Source: Hippophae tibetana (Eukaryota; Streptophyta; Magnoliopsida; Rosales; Elaeagnaceae). From it: a stretch of 64,000 nt of DNA. Positions 39,401 to 51,887 of this stretch are shown in pieces. The DNA is taken from the NCBI GenBank assembly GCA_037013495.1, contig CM072803.1:52465627-52529626 (forward strand), written 5' to 3'. Within the stretch, counting starts at the first letter, position 1; every line of letters begins with the position of its first letter. Made by a program: the position numbers and the translations under genes. Under the pieces are notes generated by a model that was not told where the DNA came from, did no database searches, and worked only from the letters and a program-made list of their open reading frames with translations.

Positions 39401-40890
39401 AAAAATGAGAAATATTGATCTCTTATACGAAATAATGAACAAAATTTCAAACGTTTCATAGTTTTAAACTTCAAGTCCTAATAAATTTAATTTAAATATA
39501 TCAAAATTATAATGATAAACAATTTGCAGTATTTATTCAGCGACAAATTATTTGTAAAATAGAAATGACAAAATGTTTAAGTTTTCTTTTACACTTATTT
39601 AGTTTTCCCAATATTCTATCATTATTTTGTTTCCTTCGTAAGTCTTAATTCCCAACACAATCAAATTCGTTCAAATTTTATTACCTCTCCTCCAAAGGGA
39701 AAAGGTGATGGCTAGAGGTGGTTTTAGACATTATTTGGTAGCTTCTTGTTACGTAGCATGAACCATTGCCATAGAGGATAAGCATAATATTTCCAATCAT
39801 ATTTCTTTGCTTCTTACTCATAGAATGGGTTTGAAAAACTAGATTCTTAGGAGGAAAAGCACAACCAAATTTAATTTCAATACGTTGTATTCCACCACTA
39901 CCAGAATAACTTATAATTAAGTTGAGAATATTGATGTTATAAATGAGTTAAAAATGTGAAATATTGATCTCTTATACGAAATAATGAACAAAATTTCAAA
40001 CGTTTCATAGTTTTACATTTCAAGTTGTAATAAATTTCATTTAAATATATCATAATTATAATGATAAAAAATTCGAAGTATTTATTTACCTATAAATTAT
40101 TTTTAAAATAGAAATGAGAAACCTTTTTTGTTTTCTTTTCCACTTATTAAGTTTTCCCAATATTCTATCATTATTTTCTTTCCTTTGTAAGTCTTAATTC
40201 ATACCACAATCAAATTCATTCAAATATTTCTCCCTCTCTTCCCAAGGGAAAAATGTGATAGCTAGAGGTGGTTTAAGATATTATTTGGTAACTTCTTGTT
40301 ACGTAGCCTGAAACATTGCTATAGAGGATAAGCATAATATTTCAAAACTTATTTCTTATCTTCCTACTCATAGAATTGGTTTTGAAAACTAGATTCTTAG
40401 GAGGAAAGAGATACCCAAATTTAATTTCAATACGGTGCATTCTAACACAACCAGAATAACTTATAAACAAGTTGAGAATATTGATGTCATAAATGAGTTA
40501 AAAATGAGAAATATTAATCTCTTATACGAAATAATGAACAAAATTTCAAACGTTTCATATTTTTACATTTCAAGTCGTAATAAATTCTATTTAAATATAG
40601 CATAATTATAATGATAAAATATTTGGAGTATTTATTCAGCCACAAATTATTTGTAAAATAGAAATGAGAAAATGTTTAAGTTTTCTTTTCCACTTATTTA
40701 TTTGTCTTAATATTCTATCATTATTTTTTATCTTTCGTAAGTGTTAATTCCCACGAAAATCAAATTCATTCAAATTTTATTACCTCTCCTCCGACCGGAA
40801 AAATGGGATGGCTGGAGATGGGTTTAGACACTATTTGGTAACTTCTTGTTACGTAGCATGAACCATTGCCATAGAGGATAAGCATAATAT
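36493..40890 (+). repeat. 8-monomer higher-order repeat, copy 1 (4398 bp)
   Basis: From its first full monomer (36813) the order is B, C, C, A, A, B, C, then a D-left chimera. Private markers are AATATTAAAG at the first B, a 7-bp insertion in the first C (37371-37397), ATAAATTACTTTTAA before 37919, AGGTGTGG-type changes at 39164, TTCCACCACTACC at ~39893 and CTCCGACCGG at ~40789. Copy 1 differs from the other two by GGTAGCTTCTTG (others lack one C), CTATTACAAC (others CTGTTACAAC) and CATAACTATAA at ~36750. Confidence 0.93.
37371..37397 (+). repeat. 7-bp insertion marking the 8-monomer repeat
   Basis: Other C monomers read six T, G, four T, C here. This one has an added GTTTTTT, making that monomer 557 bp. 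The same insertion is at 41768 and 46165 and in no other C monomer I checked, so it arose once before the triplication. Slippage or a short tandem duplication in the T-rich tract is the likely origin. Confidence 0.88.
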
Positions 40891-43800
40891 TTCCAATCTT
40901 ATTTCTTTGCTTCTTACTCATAGAAGGGGTTTCAAAAACTAGATTCTTAGGAGGAAAAGCACAACCAAATTTAATTTCACTACGGTTTATCAACACAACC
41001 AGAATAACTTATAAATAAGTTAAGAATATTAATGTAATAAATGTGTTAAAAATGAGAAATATTGATCTCTTATAGGAAATAATGAACAAAATTTCAAACG
41101 TTTCATAGTTTTACATTTCAAGTCGTAATAAATTCCGTTTAAATATATCATAATTATAATAATAAAAAATTTGCAGTATTTATTCAGCGACAAATTATTT
41201 GTAAAATAGGAATGACAAAATATTAAAGTTTTCTTTTCCACTTATTTATTTTTCCCAATATTCTATCATTATTTTCTTTCCTTCGTAAGTCTTAATTCCC
41301 AACACAATCAAATTCGTTCAAATTTTATTACCTCTCCTCCAAAGGGAAAAGGTGATGGCTAGAGGTGGTTTTAGACATTATTTGGTAGTTCTTGTTACGT
41401 AGCATGAACCATTGCCATAGAGGATAAGCATAATATTTCCTATCTTATTTCTTTGCTTCTTACTCATAGAATGGGTTTGAAAAACAAGATTCTTAGGAGG
41501 AAAAGCACAACCAAATTAAATTTCAATACGTTGTATTCCAACACGACCAGAATAACTTATAAATAAGTTCAGAATATTGATGTTATAAATGAGTTAAAAA
41601 TGTGAAATATTGATCTCTTATACGAAATAATGAACAAAATTTCAAACATTTCATAGTTTTACATTTCAAGTTATAATAAATTTCATTTAAATATATCATA
41701 ATTATAATGATAAAAAATTCGAAGTATTTATTTACCTACAAATTATTTTTTAAATAGAAATGAGAAACCTTTTTTGTTTTTTGTTTTCTTTTCCACTTAT
41801 TAAGTTTTCCCAATAGTCTATCATTATTTTCTTTCCTTTGTAACTCTTAATTCATACCACAATCAAATTCATTCAAATATTTCTCCCTCTCTTCCCAAGG
41901 GAAAAATGTGATAGCTAGAGGTGGTTTAAGATATTATTTGGTAACTTCTTGTTACGTAGCCTGAAACATTGCTATAGAGGATAAGCATAATATTTCAAAA
42001 CTTATTTCTTAGCTTCCTACTCATAGAATTGGTTTTGAAAACTAGATTCTTAGGAGGAAAGAGATACCCAAATTTAATTTCAATACGGTGCATTCTAACA
42101 CAACGAGAATAACTTATAAACAAGTTGAGAATATTGATGTCATAAATGAGTTAAAAATGAGAAATATTGATCTCTTATACGAAATAATGAACAAAATTTC
42201 AAACGTTTCATAGTTTTACATTTCAAGTTGTAATAAATTTCATTTAAATATATCATAATTATAATGATAAAAAATTCGAAGTATTTATTTACCTATAAAT
42301 TACTTTTAAAATAGAAATGAGAAACCTTTTTTGTTTTCTTTTCCACTTATTAAGTTTTCCCAATATTCTATCATTATTTTCTTTCCTTTGTAAGTCTTAA
42401 TTCATACCACAATCAAATTCATTCAAATATTTCTCCCTCTCTTCCCAAGGGAAAAATGTGATAGCTAGAGGTGGTTTAAGAAATTATTTGGTAACTTCTT
42501 GTTACGTAGCCTGAAATATTGCTATAGAGGATAAGCATAATATTTCAAAACTTATTTCTTAGCTTCCTACTCATAGAATTGGTTTTGAAAACTAGATTCT
42601 TAGGAGGAAAGACAACCAATTTTAATTTCAATACGGTTTATCAACACAGCCAGAATAACTTATAAATAAGTTTAGAATATTGATGTAATAAATGAGTTAA
42701 AAATGAGAAATATTGATCGCTTATACGAATAATGAACAAAATTTCACTCTTTTCATAGTTTTACATTTTAAGTCGTAATAAAGTGCATTTAAATATATCA
42801 TAATTATAATGATAAAATATTTGGAGTATTTATTCAGCCACAAATTATTTGTAAAATAGAAATGAGAAAATATTTAATTTTTCTTTTCCACTTATTCATT
42901 TTTCCCAATATTCTATCATTATTTTGTTTCATTTGTAAGTCTTAATTCCCACCACAATCAAATTCATTCATATTTTATTACCTCTCCTCACAAGGGAAAA
43001 AGGTGATGGCTAGAGGTGGTTATAGACATTATTTGGTAACTTCTTGTTACGTAGCATGAACCATTGCCATAGAGGAAAAGCATAATAATTCCAATCTTAT
43101 TTCTTTGCTTCTTACCTATAGAATGGGTTTCAAAAACTAGATTCTTAGGAGGAAAGACACAACCAAATTTAATTTCAATACGGTGCATTCTAACACAACT
43201 AGAATAACTTTTAAATAGGTTGAGAATATTGATGTCATAAATGAGTCCAAAATGAGAAATATTGATCTCTTATACGAAATAATGAACAAAATATCAAACG
43301 TTACAAAGTTTTATATTTCAAGTCGTAATAAATATAATTTAAATATATCATAATTATAATGATAAAATATTTGGAGTATTTATTCAGCCACAAATTATTT
43401 GTAAAATAGAAATGAGAAAATATTTAAGTTTTCTCTTCCACTTATTTATTTTTCACAATATTCTATCATTATTTTGTTTCATTCGTAAGTCTTAATTCCC
43501 ACCACAATCAAATTCATTCATATTTTATTACCTCTCCTCACAAGGGAAAAAGGTGATGGCTAGATGTGGTTATAGACAGTATTTGGTAACTTTTTGTTAC
43601 GTAGCATGAACCATTGCCATAGAGGAAAAGCATAATAATTCCAATCTTATTTCTTTGCTTCTTACCTATAGAATGGGTTTCAAAAACTAGATTCCTAGGA
43701 GGAAAGACACAACCAAATTTAATTTCAATACGGTGCATTCTGTTACAACTAGAATAACTTTTAAATAGGTTGAGAATATTGATGTGATAAATGAGTTAAA

Positions 43801-45287
43801 AATGAGAAATATTGATCTCTTATACGAAATAATGAACAAAATTTCAAACGTTTCATAGTTTTAAACTTCAAGTCCTAATAAATTTAATTTAAATATATCA
43901 AAATTATAATGATAAACAATTTGCAGTATTTATTCAGCGACAAATTATTTGTAAAATAGAAATGACAAAATGTTTAAGTTTTCTTTTACACTTATTTAGT
44001 TTTCCCAATATTCTATCATTATTTTGTTTCCTTCGTAAGTCTTAATTCCCAACACAATCAAATTCGTTCAAATTTTATTACCTCTCCTCCAAAGGGAAAA
44101 GGTGATGGCTAGAGGTGGTTTTAGACATTATTTGGTAGCTTCTTGTTACGTAGCATGAACCATTGCCATAGAGGATAAGCATAATATTTCCAATCATATT
44201 TCTTTGCTTCTTACTCATAGAATGGGTTTGAAAAACTAGATTCTTAGGAGGAAAAGCACAACCAAATTTAATTTCAATACGTTGTATTCCACCACTACCA
44301 GAATAACTTATAATTAAGTTGAGAATATTGATGTTATAAATGAGTTAAAAATGTGAAATATTGATCTCTTATACGAAATAATGAACAAAATTTCAAACGT
44401 TTCATAGTTTTACATTTCAAGTTGTAATAAATTTCATTTAAATATATCATAATTATAATGATAAAAAATTCGAAGTATTTATTTACCTATAAATTATTTT
44501 TAAAATAGAAATGAGAAACCTTTTTTGTTTTCTTTTCCACTTATTAAGTTTTCCCAATATTCTATCATTATTTTCTTTCCTTTGTAAGTCTTAATTCATA
44601 CCACAATCAAATTCATTCAAATATTTCTCCCTCTCTTCCCAAGGGAAAAATGTGATAGCTAGAGGTGGTTTAAGATATTATTTGGTAACTTCTTGTTACG
44701 TAGCCTGAAACATTGCTATAGAGGATAAGCATAATATTTCAAAACTTATTTCTTATCTTCCTACTCATAGAATTGGTTTTGAAAACTAGATTCTTAGGAG
44801 GAAAGAGATACCCAAATTTAATTTCAATACGGTGCATTCTAACACAACCAGAATAACTTATAAACAAGTTGAGAATATTGATGTCATAAATGAGTTAAAA
44901 ATGAGAAATATTAATCTCTTATACGAAATAATGAACAAAATTTCAAACGTTTCATATTTTTACATTTCAAGTCGTAATAAATTCTATTTAAATATAGCAT
45001 AATTATAATGATAAAATATTTGGAGTATTTATTCAGCCACAAATTATTTGTAAAATAGAAATAAGAAAATGTTTAAGTTTTCTTTTCCACTTATTTATTT
45101 GTCTTAATATTCTATCATTATTTTTTATCTTTCGTAAGTGTTAATTCCCACGAAAATCAAATTCATTCAAATTTTATTACCTCTCCTCCGACCGGAAAAA
45201 TGGGATGGTTGGAGATGGGTTTAGACACTATTTGGTAACTTCTTGTTACGTAGCATGAACCATTGCCATAGAGGATAAGCATAATAT
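40891..45287 (+). repeat. 8-monomer higher-order repeat, copy 2 (4397 bp)
   Basis: This is a near-exact repeat of copy 1 at a shift of 4398. It shares with copy 3 the one-base deletion in GGTAGTTCTTG (~41386) and the CTGTTACAAC change (~43739). Private differences include CAAACATTTC at ~41644, GAAATAAGAAAATG at 45057 and GGGATGGTTGGAG at ~45203. The last monomer (45060) has a D left half and an A-type right half, like that ending copy 1. Confidence 0.94.
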
Positions 45288-48200
45288 TTCCAATCTTATT
45301 TCTTTGCTTCTTACTCATAGAAGGGGTTTCAAAAACTAGATTCTTAGGAGGAAAAGCACAACCAAATTTAATTTCACTACGGTTTATCAACACAACCAGA
45401 ATAACTTATAAATAAGTTAAGAATATTAATGTAATAAATGTGTTAAAAATGAGAAATATTGATCTCTTATAGGAAATAATGAACAAAATTTCAAACGTTT
45501 CATAGTTTTACATTTCAAGTCGTAATAAATTCCGTTTAAATATATCATAATTATAATAATAAAAAATTTGCAGTATTTATTCAGCGACAAATTATTTGTA
45601 AAATAGGAATGACAAAATATTAAAGTTTTCTTTTCCACTTATTTATTTTTCCCAATATTCTATCATTATTTTCTTTCCTTCGTAAGTCTTAATTCCCAAC
45701 ACAATCAAATTCGTTCAAATTTTATTACCTCTCCTCCAAAGGGAAAAGGTGATGGCTAGAGGTGGTTTTAGACATTATTTGGTAGTTCTTGTTACGTAGC
45801 ATGAACCATTGCCATAGAGGATAAGCATAATATTTCCTATCTTATTTCTTTGCTTCTTACTCATAGAATGGGTTTGAAAAACAAGATTCTTAGGAGGAAA
45901 AGCACAACCAAATTAAATTTCAATACGTTGTATTCCAACACGACCAGAATAACTTATAAATAAGTTCAGAATATTGATGTTATAAATGAGTTAAAAATGT
46001 GAAATATTGATCTCTTATACGAAATAATGAACAAAATTTCAAACGTTTCATAGTTTTACATTTCAAGTTATAATAAATTTCATTTAAATATATCATAATT
46101 ATAATGATAAAAAATTCGAAGTATTTATTTACCTACAAATTATTTTTTAAATAGAAATGAGAAACCTTTTTTGTTTTTTGTTTTCTTTTCCACTTATTAA
46201 GTTTTCCCAATAGTCTATCATTATTTTCTTTCCTTTGTAACTCTTAATTCATACCACAATCAAATTCATTCAAATATTTCTCCCTCTCTTCCCAAGGGAA
46301 AAATGTGATAGCTAGAGGTGGTTTAAGATATTATTTGGTAACTTCTTGTTACGTAGCCTGAAACATTGCTATAGAGGATAAGCATAATATTTCAAAACTT
46401 ATTTCTTAGCTTCCTACTCATAGAATTGGTTTTGAAAACTAGATTCTTAGGAGGAAAGAGATACCCAAATTTAATTTCAATACGGTGCATTCTAACACAA
46501 CGAGAATAACTTATAAACAAGTTGAGAATATTGATGTCATAAATGAGTTAAAAATGAGAAATATTGATCTCTTATACGAAATAATGAACAAAATTTCAAA
46601 CGTTTCATAGTTTTACATTTCAAGTTGTAATAAATTTCATTTAAATATATCATAATTATAATGATAAAAAATTCGAAGTATTTATTTACCTATAAATTAC
46701 TTTTAAAATAGAAATGAGAAACCTTTTTTGTTTTCTTTTCCACTTATTAAGTTTTCCCAATATTCTATCATTATTTTCTTTCCTTTGTAAGTCTTAATTC
46801 ATACCACAATCAAATTCATTCAAATATTTCTCCCTCTCTTCCCAAGGGAAAAATGTGATAGCTAGAGGTGGTTTAAGAAATTATTTGGTAACTTCTTGTT
46901 ACGTAGCCTGAAATATTGCTATAGAGGATAAGCATAATATTTCAAAACTTATTTCTTAGCTTCCTACTCATAGAATTGGTTTTGAAAACTAGATTCTTAG
47001 GAGGAAAGACAACCAATTTTAATTTCAATACGGTTTATCAACACAGCCAGAATAACTTATAAATAAGTTTAGAATATTGATGTAATAAATGAGTTAAAAA
47101 TGAGAAATATTGATCGCTTATACGAATAATGAACAAAATTTCACTCTTTTCATAGTTTTACATTTTAAGTCGTAATAAAGTGCATTTAAATATATCATAA
47201 TTATAATGATAAAATATTTGGAGTATTTATTCAGCCACAAATTATTTGTAAAATAGAAATGAGAAAATATTTAATTTTTCTTTTCCACTTATTCATTTTT
47301 CCCAATATTCTATCATTATTTTGTTTCATTTGTAAGTCTTAATTCCCACCACAATCAAATTCATTCATATTTTATTACCTCTCCTCACAAGGGAAAAAGG
47401 TGATGGCTAGAGGTGGTTATAGACATTATTTGGTAACTTCTTGTTACGTAGCATGAACCATTGCCATAGAGGAAAAGCATAATAATTCCAATCTTATTTC
47501 TTTGCTTCTTACCTATAGAATGGGTTTCAAAAACTAGATTCTTAGGAGGAAAGACACAACCAAATTTAATTTCAATACGGTGCATTCTAACACAACTAGA
47601 ATAACTTTTAAATAGGTTGAGAATATTGATGTCATAAATGAGTCCAAAATGAGAAATATTGATCTCTTATACGAAATAATGAACAAAATATCAAACGTTA
47701 CAAAGTTTTATATTTCAAGTCGTAATAAATATAATTTAAATATATCATAATTATAATGATAAAATATTTGGAGTATTTATTCAGCCACAAATTATTTGTA
47801 AAATAGAAATGAGAAAATATTTAAGTTTTCTCTTCCACTTATTTATTTTTCACAATATTCTATCATTATTTTGTTTCATTCGTAAGTCTTAATTCCCACC
47901 ACAATCAAATTCATTCATATTTTATTACCTCTCCTCACAAGGGAAAAAGGTGATGGCTAGATGTGGTTATAGACAGTATTTGGTAACTTTTTGTTACGTA
48001 GCATGAACCATTGCCATAGAGGAAAAGCATAATAATTCCAATCTTATTTCTTTGCTTCTTACCTATAGAATGGGTTTCAAAAACTAGATTCCTAGGAGGA
48101 AAGACACAACCAAATTTAATTTCAATACGGTGCATTCTGTTACAACTAGAATAACTTTTAAATAGGTTGAGAATATTGATGTGATAAATGAGTTAAAAAT

Positions 48201-49684
48201 GAGAAATATTGATCTCTTATACGAAATAATGAACAAAATTTCAAACGTTTCATAGTTTTAAACTTCAAGTCCTAATAAATTTAATTTAAATATATCAAAA
48301 TTATAATGATAAACAATTTGCAGTATTTATTCAGCGACAAATTATTTGTAAAATAGAAATGACAAAATGTTTAAGTTTTCTTTTACACTTATTTAGTTTT
48401 CCCAATATTCTATCATTATTTTGTTTCCTTCGTAAGTCTTAATTCCCAACACAATCAAATTCGTTCAAATTTTATTACCTCTCCTCCAAAGGGAAAAGGT
48501 GATGGCTAGAGGTGGTTTTAGACATTATTTGGTAGCTTCTTGTTACGTAGCATGAACCATTGCCATAGAGGATAAGCATAATATTTCCAATCATATTTCT
48601 TTGCTTCTTACTCATAGAATGGGTTTGAAAAACTAGATTCTTAGGAGGAAAAGCACAACCAAATTTAATTTCAATACGTTGTATTCCACCACTACCAGAA
48701 TAACTTATAATTAAGTTGAGAATATTGATGTTATAAATGAGTTAAAAATGTGAAATATTGATCTCTTATACGAAATAATGAACAAAATTTCAAACGTTTC
48801 ATAGTTTTACATTTCAAGTTGTAATAAATTTCATTTAAATATATCATAATTATAATGATAAAAAATTCGAAGTATTTATTTACCTATAAATTATTTTTAA
48901 AATAGAAATGAGAAACCTTTTTTGTTTTCTTTTCCACTTATTAAGTTTTCCCAATATTCTATCATTATTTTCTTTCCTTTGTAAGTCTTAATTCATACCA
49001 CAATCAAATTCATTCAAATATTTCTCCCTCTCTTCCCAAGGGAAAAATGTGATAGCTAGAGGTGGTTTAAGATATTATTTGGTAACTTCTTGTTACGTAG
49101 CCTGAAACATTGCTATAGAGGATAAGCATAATATTTCAAAACTTATTTCTTATCTTCCTACTCATAGAATTGGTTTTGAAAACTAGATTCTTAGGAGGAA
49201 AGAGATACCCAAATTTAATTTCAATACGGTGCATTCTAACACAACCAGAATAACTTATAAACAAGTTGAGAATATTGATGTCATAAATGAGTTAAAAATG
49301 AGAAATATTAATCTCTTATACGAAATAATGAACAAAATTTCAAACGTTTCATATTTTTACATTTCAAGTCGTAATAAATTCTATTTAAATATAGCATAAT
49401 TATAATGATAAAATATTTGGAGTATTTATTCAGCCACAAATTATTTGTAAAATAGAAATGAGAAAATGTTTAAGTTTTCTTTTCCACTTATTTATTTGTC
49501 TTAATATTCTATCATTATTTTTTATCTTTCGTAAGTGTTAATTCCCACGAAAATCAAATTCATTCAAATTTTATTACCTCTCCTCCGACCGGAAAAATGG
49601 GATGGCTGGAGATGGGTTTAGACACTATTTGGTAACTTCTTGTTACGTAGCATGAACCATTGCCATAGAGGATAAGCATAATAT
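45288..49684 (+). repeat. 8-monomer higher-order repeat, copy 3 (4397 bp)
   Basis: This is a near-exact repeat of copy 2. At 49685 the sequence leaves the repeat and continues as an ordinary D monomer (TTCCTATCTAATTTC), whereas copies 1 and 2 continue with AATCTTATTTC and CATAGAAGGGG. That places the joint of the amplified unit at the AAGCATAATATTTCC stretch, monomer coordinate about 226-231. Confidence 0.94.
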
Positions 49685-51887
49685 TTCCTATCTAATTTCT
49701 TTGCTTCTTACTCATAGAATGGGTTTCAAAACTAGATTCTTAGGAGGAAAGACAACCAAATTTAATTTCAATACGGTTTATCAACACAACCAGAATAACT
49801 TATAAATACGTTTAGAATATTGATGTCATAAATGAGTTAAAAATGAGAAATATTGATCGCATATACGAAATAATGAACAAAATTTCACTCTTTTCATAGT
49901 TTTACATTTTAAGTCGTAATAAAGTGCATTTAAATATATCATAATTATATGATAAAATATTTGGAGTATTTTTTCAGCCACAAATTATTTGTAAAATAGA
50001 AATGAGAAAATATTTAAGTTTTCTTTTCCACTTATTTATTTTTCCCAATATTCTATCATTATTTTGTTTCATTCGTAAGTCTTAATTCCCACCACAATCA
50101 AATTCATTCATATTTTATTACCTCTCCTCAAAAGGGAAAAAGGTGTTGGCTAGAGGTGGTTATAGACATTATTTGGTAACTTCTTGTTACGTAGCATGAA
50201 CCATTGCCATAGAGGAAAAGCATAATAATTCCAATCTTATTTCTTTGCTTCTTACCTATAGAATGGGTTTCAAAAACTAGATTCTTAGGAGGAAAGACAC
50301 AACCAAATTTAATTTCAATACGGTGCATTCCAACACAACTAGAATAACTTTTAAATAGGTTGAGAATATTGATGTCATAAATGAGTTAAAAATGAGAAAT
50401 ATTGATCTCTTATACGAAATAATGAACAAAATTTCAAACGTTTCATAGTTTTAAACTTCAAGTCCTAATAAATTTAATTTAAATATATCAAAATTATAAT
50501 GATAAAACATTTGGTGTATTTATTCAGCGACAAATTATTTGTAAAATAGAAATGACAAAATGTTTAAGTTTTCTTTTCCACTTATTTATTTTTCCCAATA
50601 TTCTATCATTATTTTGTTTCCTTCGTAAGTCTTAATTCCCAACACAATCAAATTCGTTCAAATTTTATTACCTCTCCTCCAAAGGGAAAAGGTGATGGCT
50701 AGAGGTGGTTTTAGACATTATTTGGTAGCTTCTTGTTACATAGCATGAACCATTGCCATAGAGGATAAGCATAATATTTCCAATCATATTTCTTTGCTTC
50801 TTACTCATAGAATGGGTTTGAAAAACTAGATTCTTAGGAGGAAAAGCACAACCAAATTTAATTTCAATACGTTGTATTCCAACACTACCAGAATAACTTA
50901 TAAATAAGTTGAGAATATTGATGTTATAAATGAGATAAACATGAGAAATATTGATCTCTTATACGAAATAATGAACAAAATTTCAAACGTTTCATAGTTT
51001 TACATTTCAAGTTGTAATAAATTTCATTTAAATATATCATAATTATAATGATAAAAAATTCGAAGTATTTATTTACCTAGAAATTATTTTTAAAATAGAA
51101 ATGAGAAACCTTTTTTGTTTTCTTTTCCACTTATTAAGTTTTCCCAATATTCTATCATTATTTTCTTTCCTTTGTAAGTCTTAATTAATACCACAATCAA
51201 ATTCATTCAAATATTTCTCCCTCTCTTCCCAAGGGAAAAATTTGATAGCTAGAGGTGGTTTAAGATATTATTTGGTAACTTCTTGTTACGTAGCCTAAAA
51301 CATTGCTATAGAGTATAAGCATAATATTTCAAAACTTAATTCTTAGCTTCCTACTCATAGAATTGGTTTTGAAAACTAGATTCTTAGGAGGAAAGACAAC
51401 CAAATTTAATTTCAATACGTTGTATTACAACACAACTAGAATAACTTATAAATAAGTTGAGAATATTGACGTTATAAATGAGTTAAAAATGAGAAATATT
51501 GATCTCTTATACGAAATAATGAACAAAATTTCAAACGTTTCATAGTTTTAAACTTCAATTCTTAATAAATTTAATTTGAATATATCAAAATTATAATGAT
51601 AAAAAATTTGGAGTATTTATTTAGCGACAAATTATTTGTAAAATATAAATGACAAAATGTTTAAGTTTTCTTTTCCACTTATTTATTTTTCCCAATATTC
51701 TATCATTATTTTTTTTCCTTCGTAAGTCTTAATTCCCAACACAATCAAATTCGTTCAAATTTTATTACCTCTCCTCCAAAGGGAAAAGGTGATGGCTAGA
51801 GGTGGTTTTAGACATTATTTGGTAGCTTCTTGTTACGTAGCATGAACCATTGCCATAGAGGATAAGCATAATATTTCCAATCTTATT
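49685..51887 (+). repeat. Transition monomers between the 8-mer and the tetramer
   Basis: The stretch contains the right half of the D monomer at 49457 (one A shorter in GGGTTTCAAAACTAG), A at 50001, B at 50551, C at 51100 and the first half of B at 51648. Monomer 50551 has GTTACATAGC, destroying the TACGTA hexamer. Monomer 51100 has the rare ATTTGATAGC and CTTAATTCTTAGC shared with 58221. No other sequence class is present. Confidence 0.75.
50551..51099 (+). repeat. Representative B-type monomer (549 bp)
   Basis: Diagnostic features in order are gacaaaatgtttaag, CCCAACACAATC, TTCGTTCAAATT, CTCCAAAGGGAAAAGG, TTGGTAGCTTCTTG and GAGGATAAGCATAATATTTCC, then AAGCACAACC and CGTTGTATTCC. About 24 monomers have this left half. 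The left arm of the central dyad is GTAGC, not GTAAC, so B monomers lack the gtaac-N5-gttac inverted repeat. Confidence 0.82.

Noticed and set aside
36493-49684. Assembly artefact as the source of the three identical copies
   Set aside because: The copies carry nested single-base differences (shared by 2 and 3, private to 1 or 2), which simple re-use of one read would not give. It cannot be fully excluded without reads.
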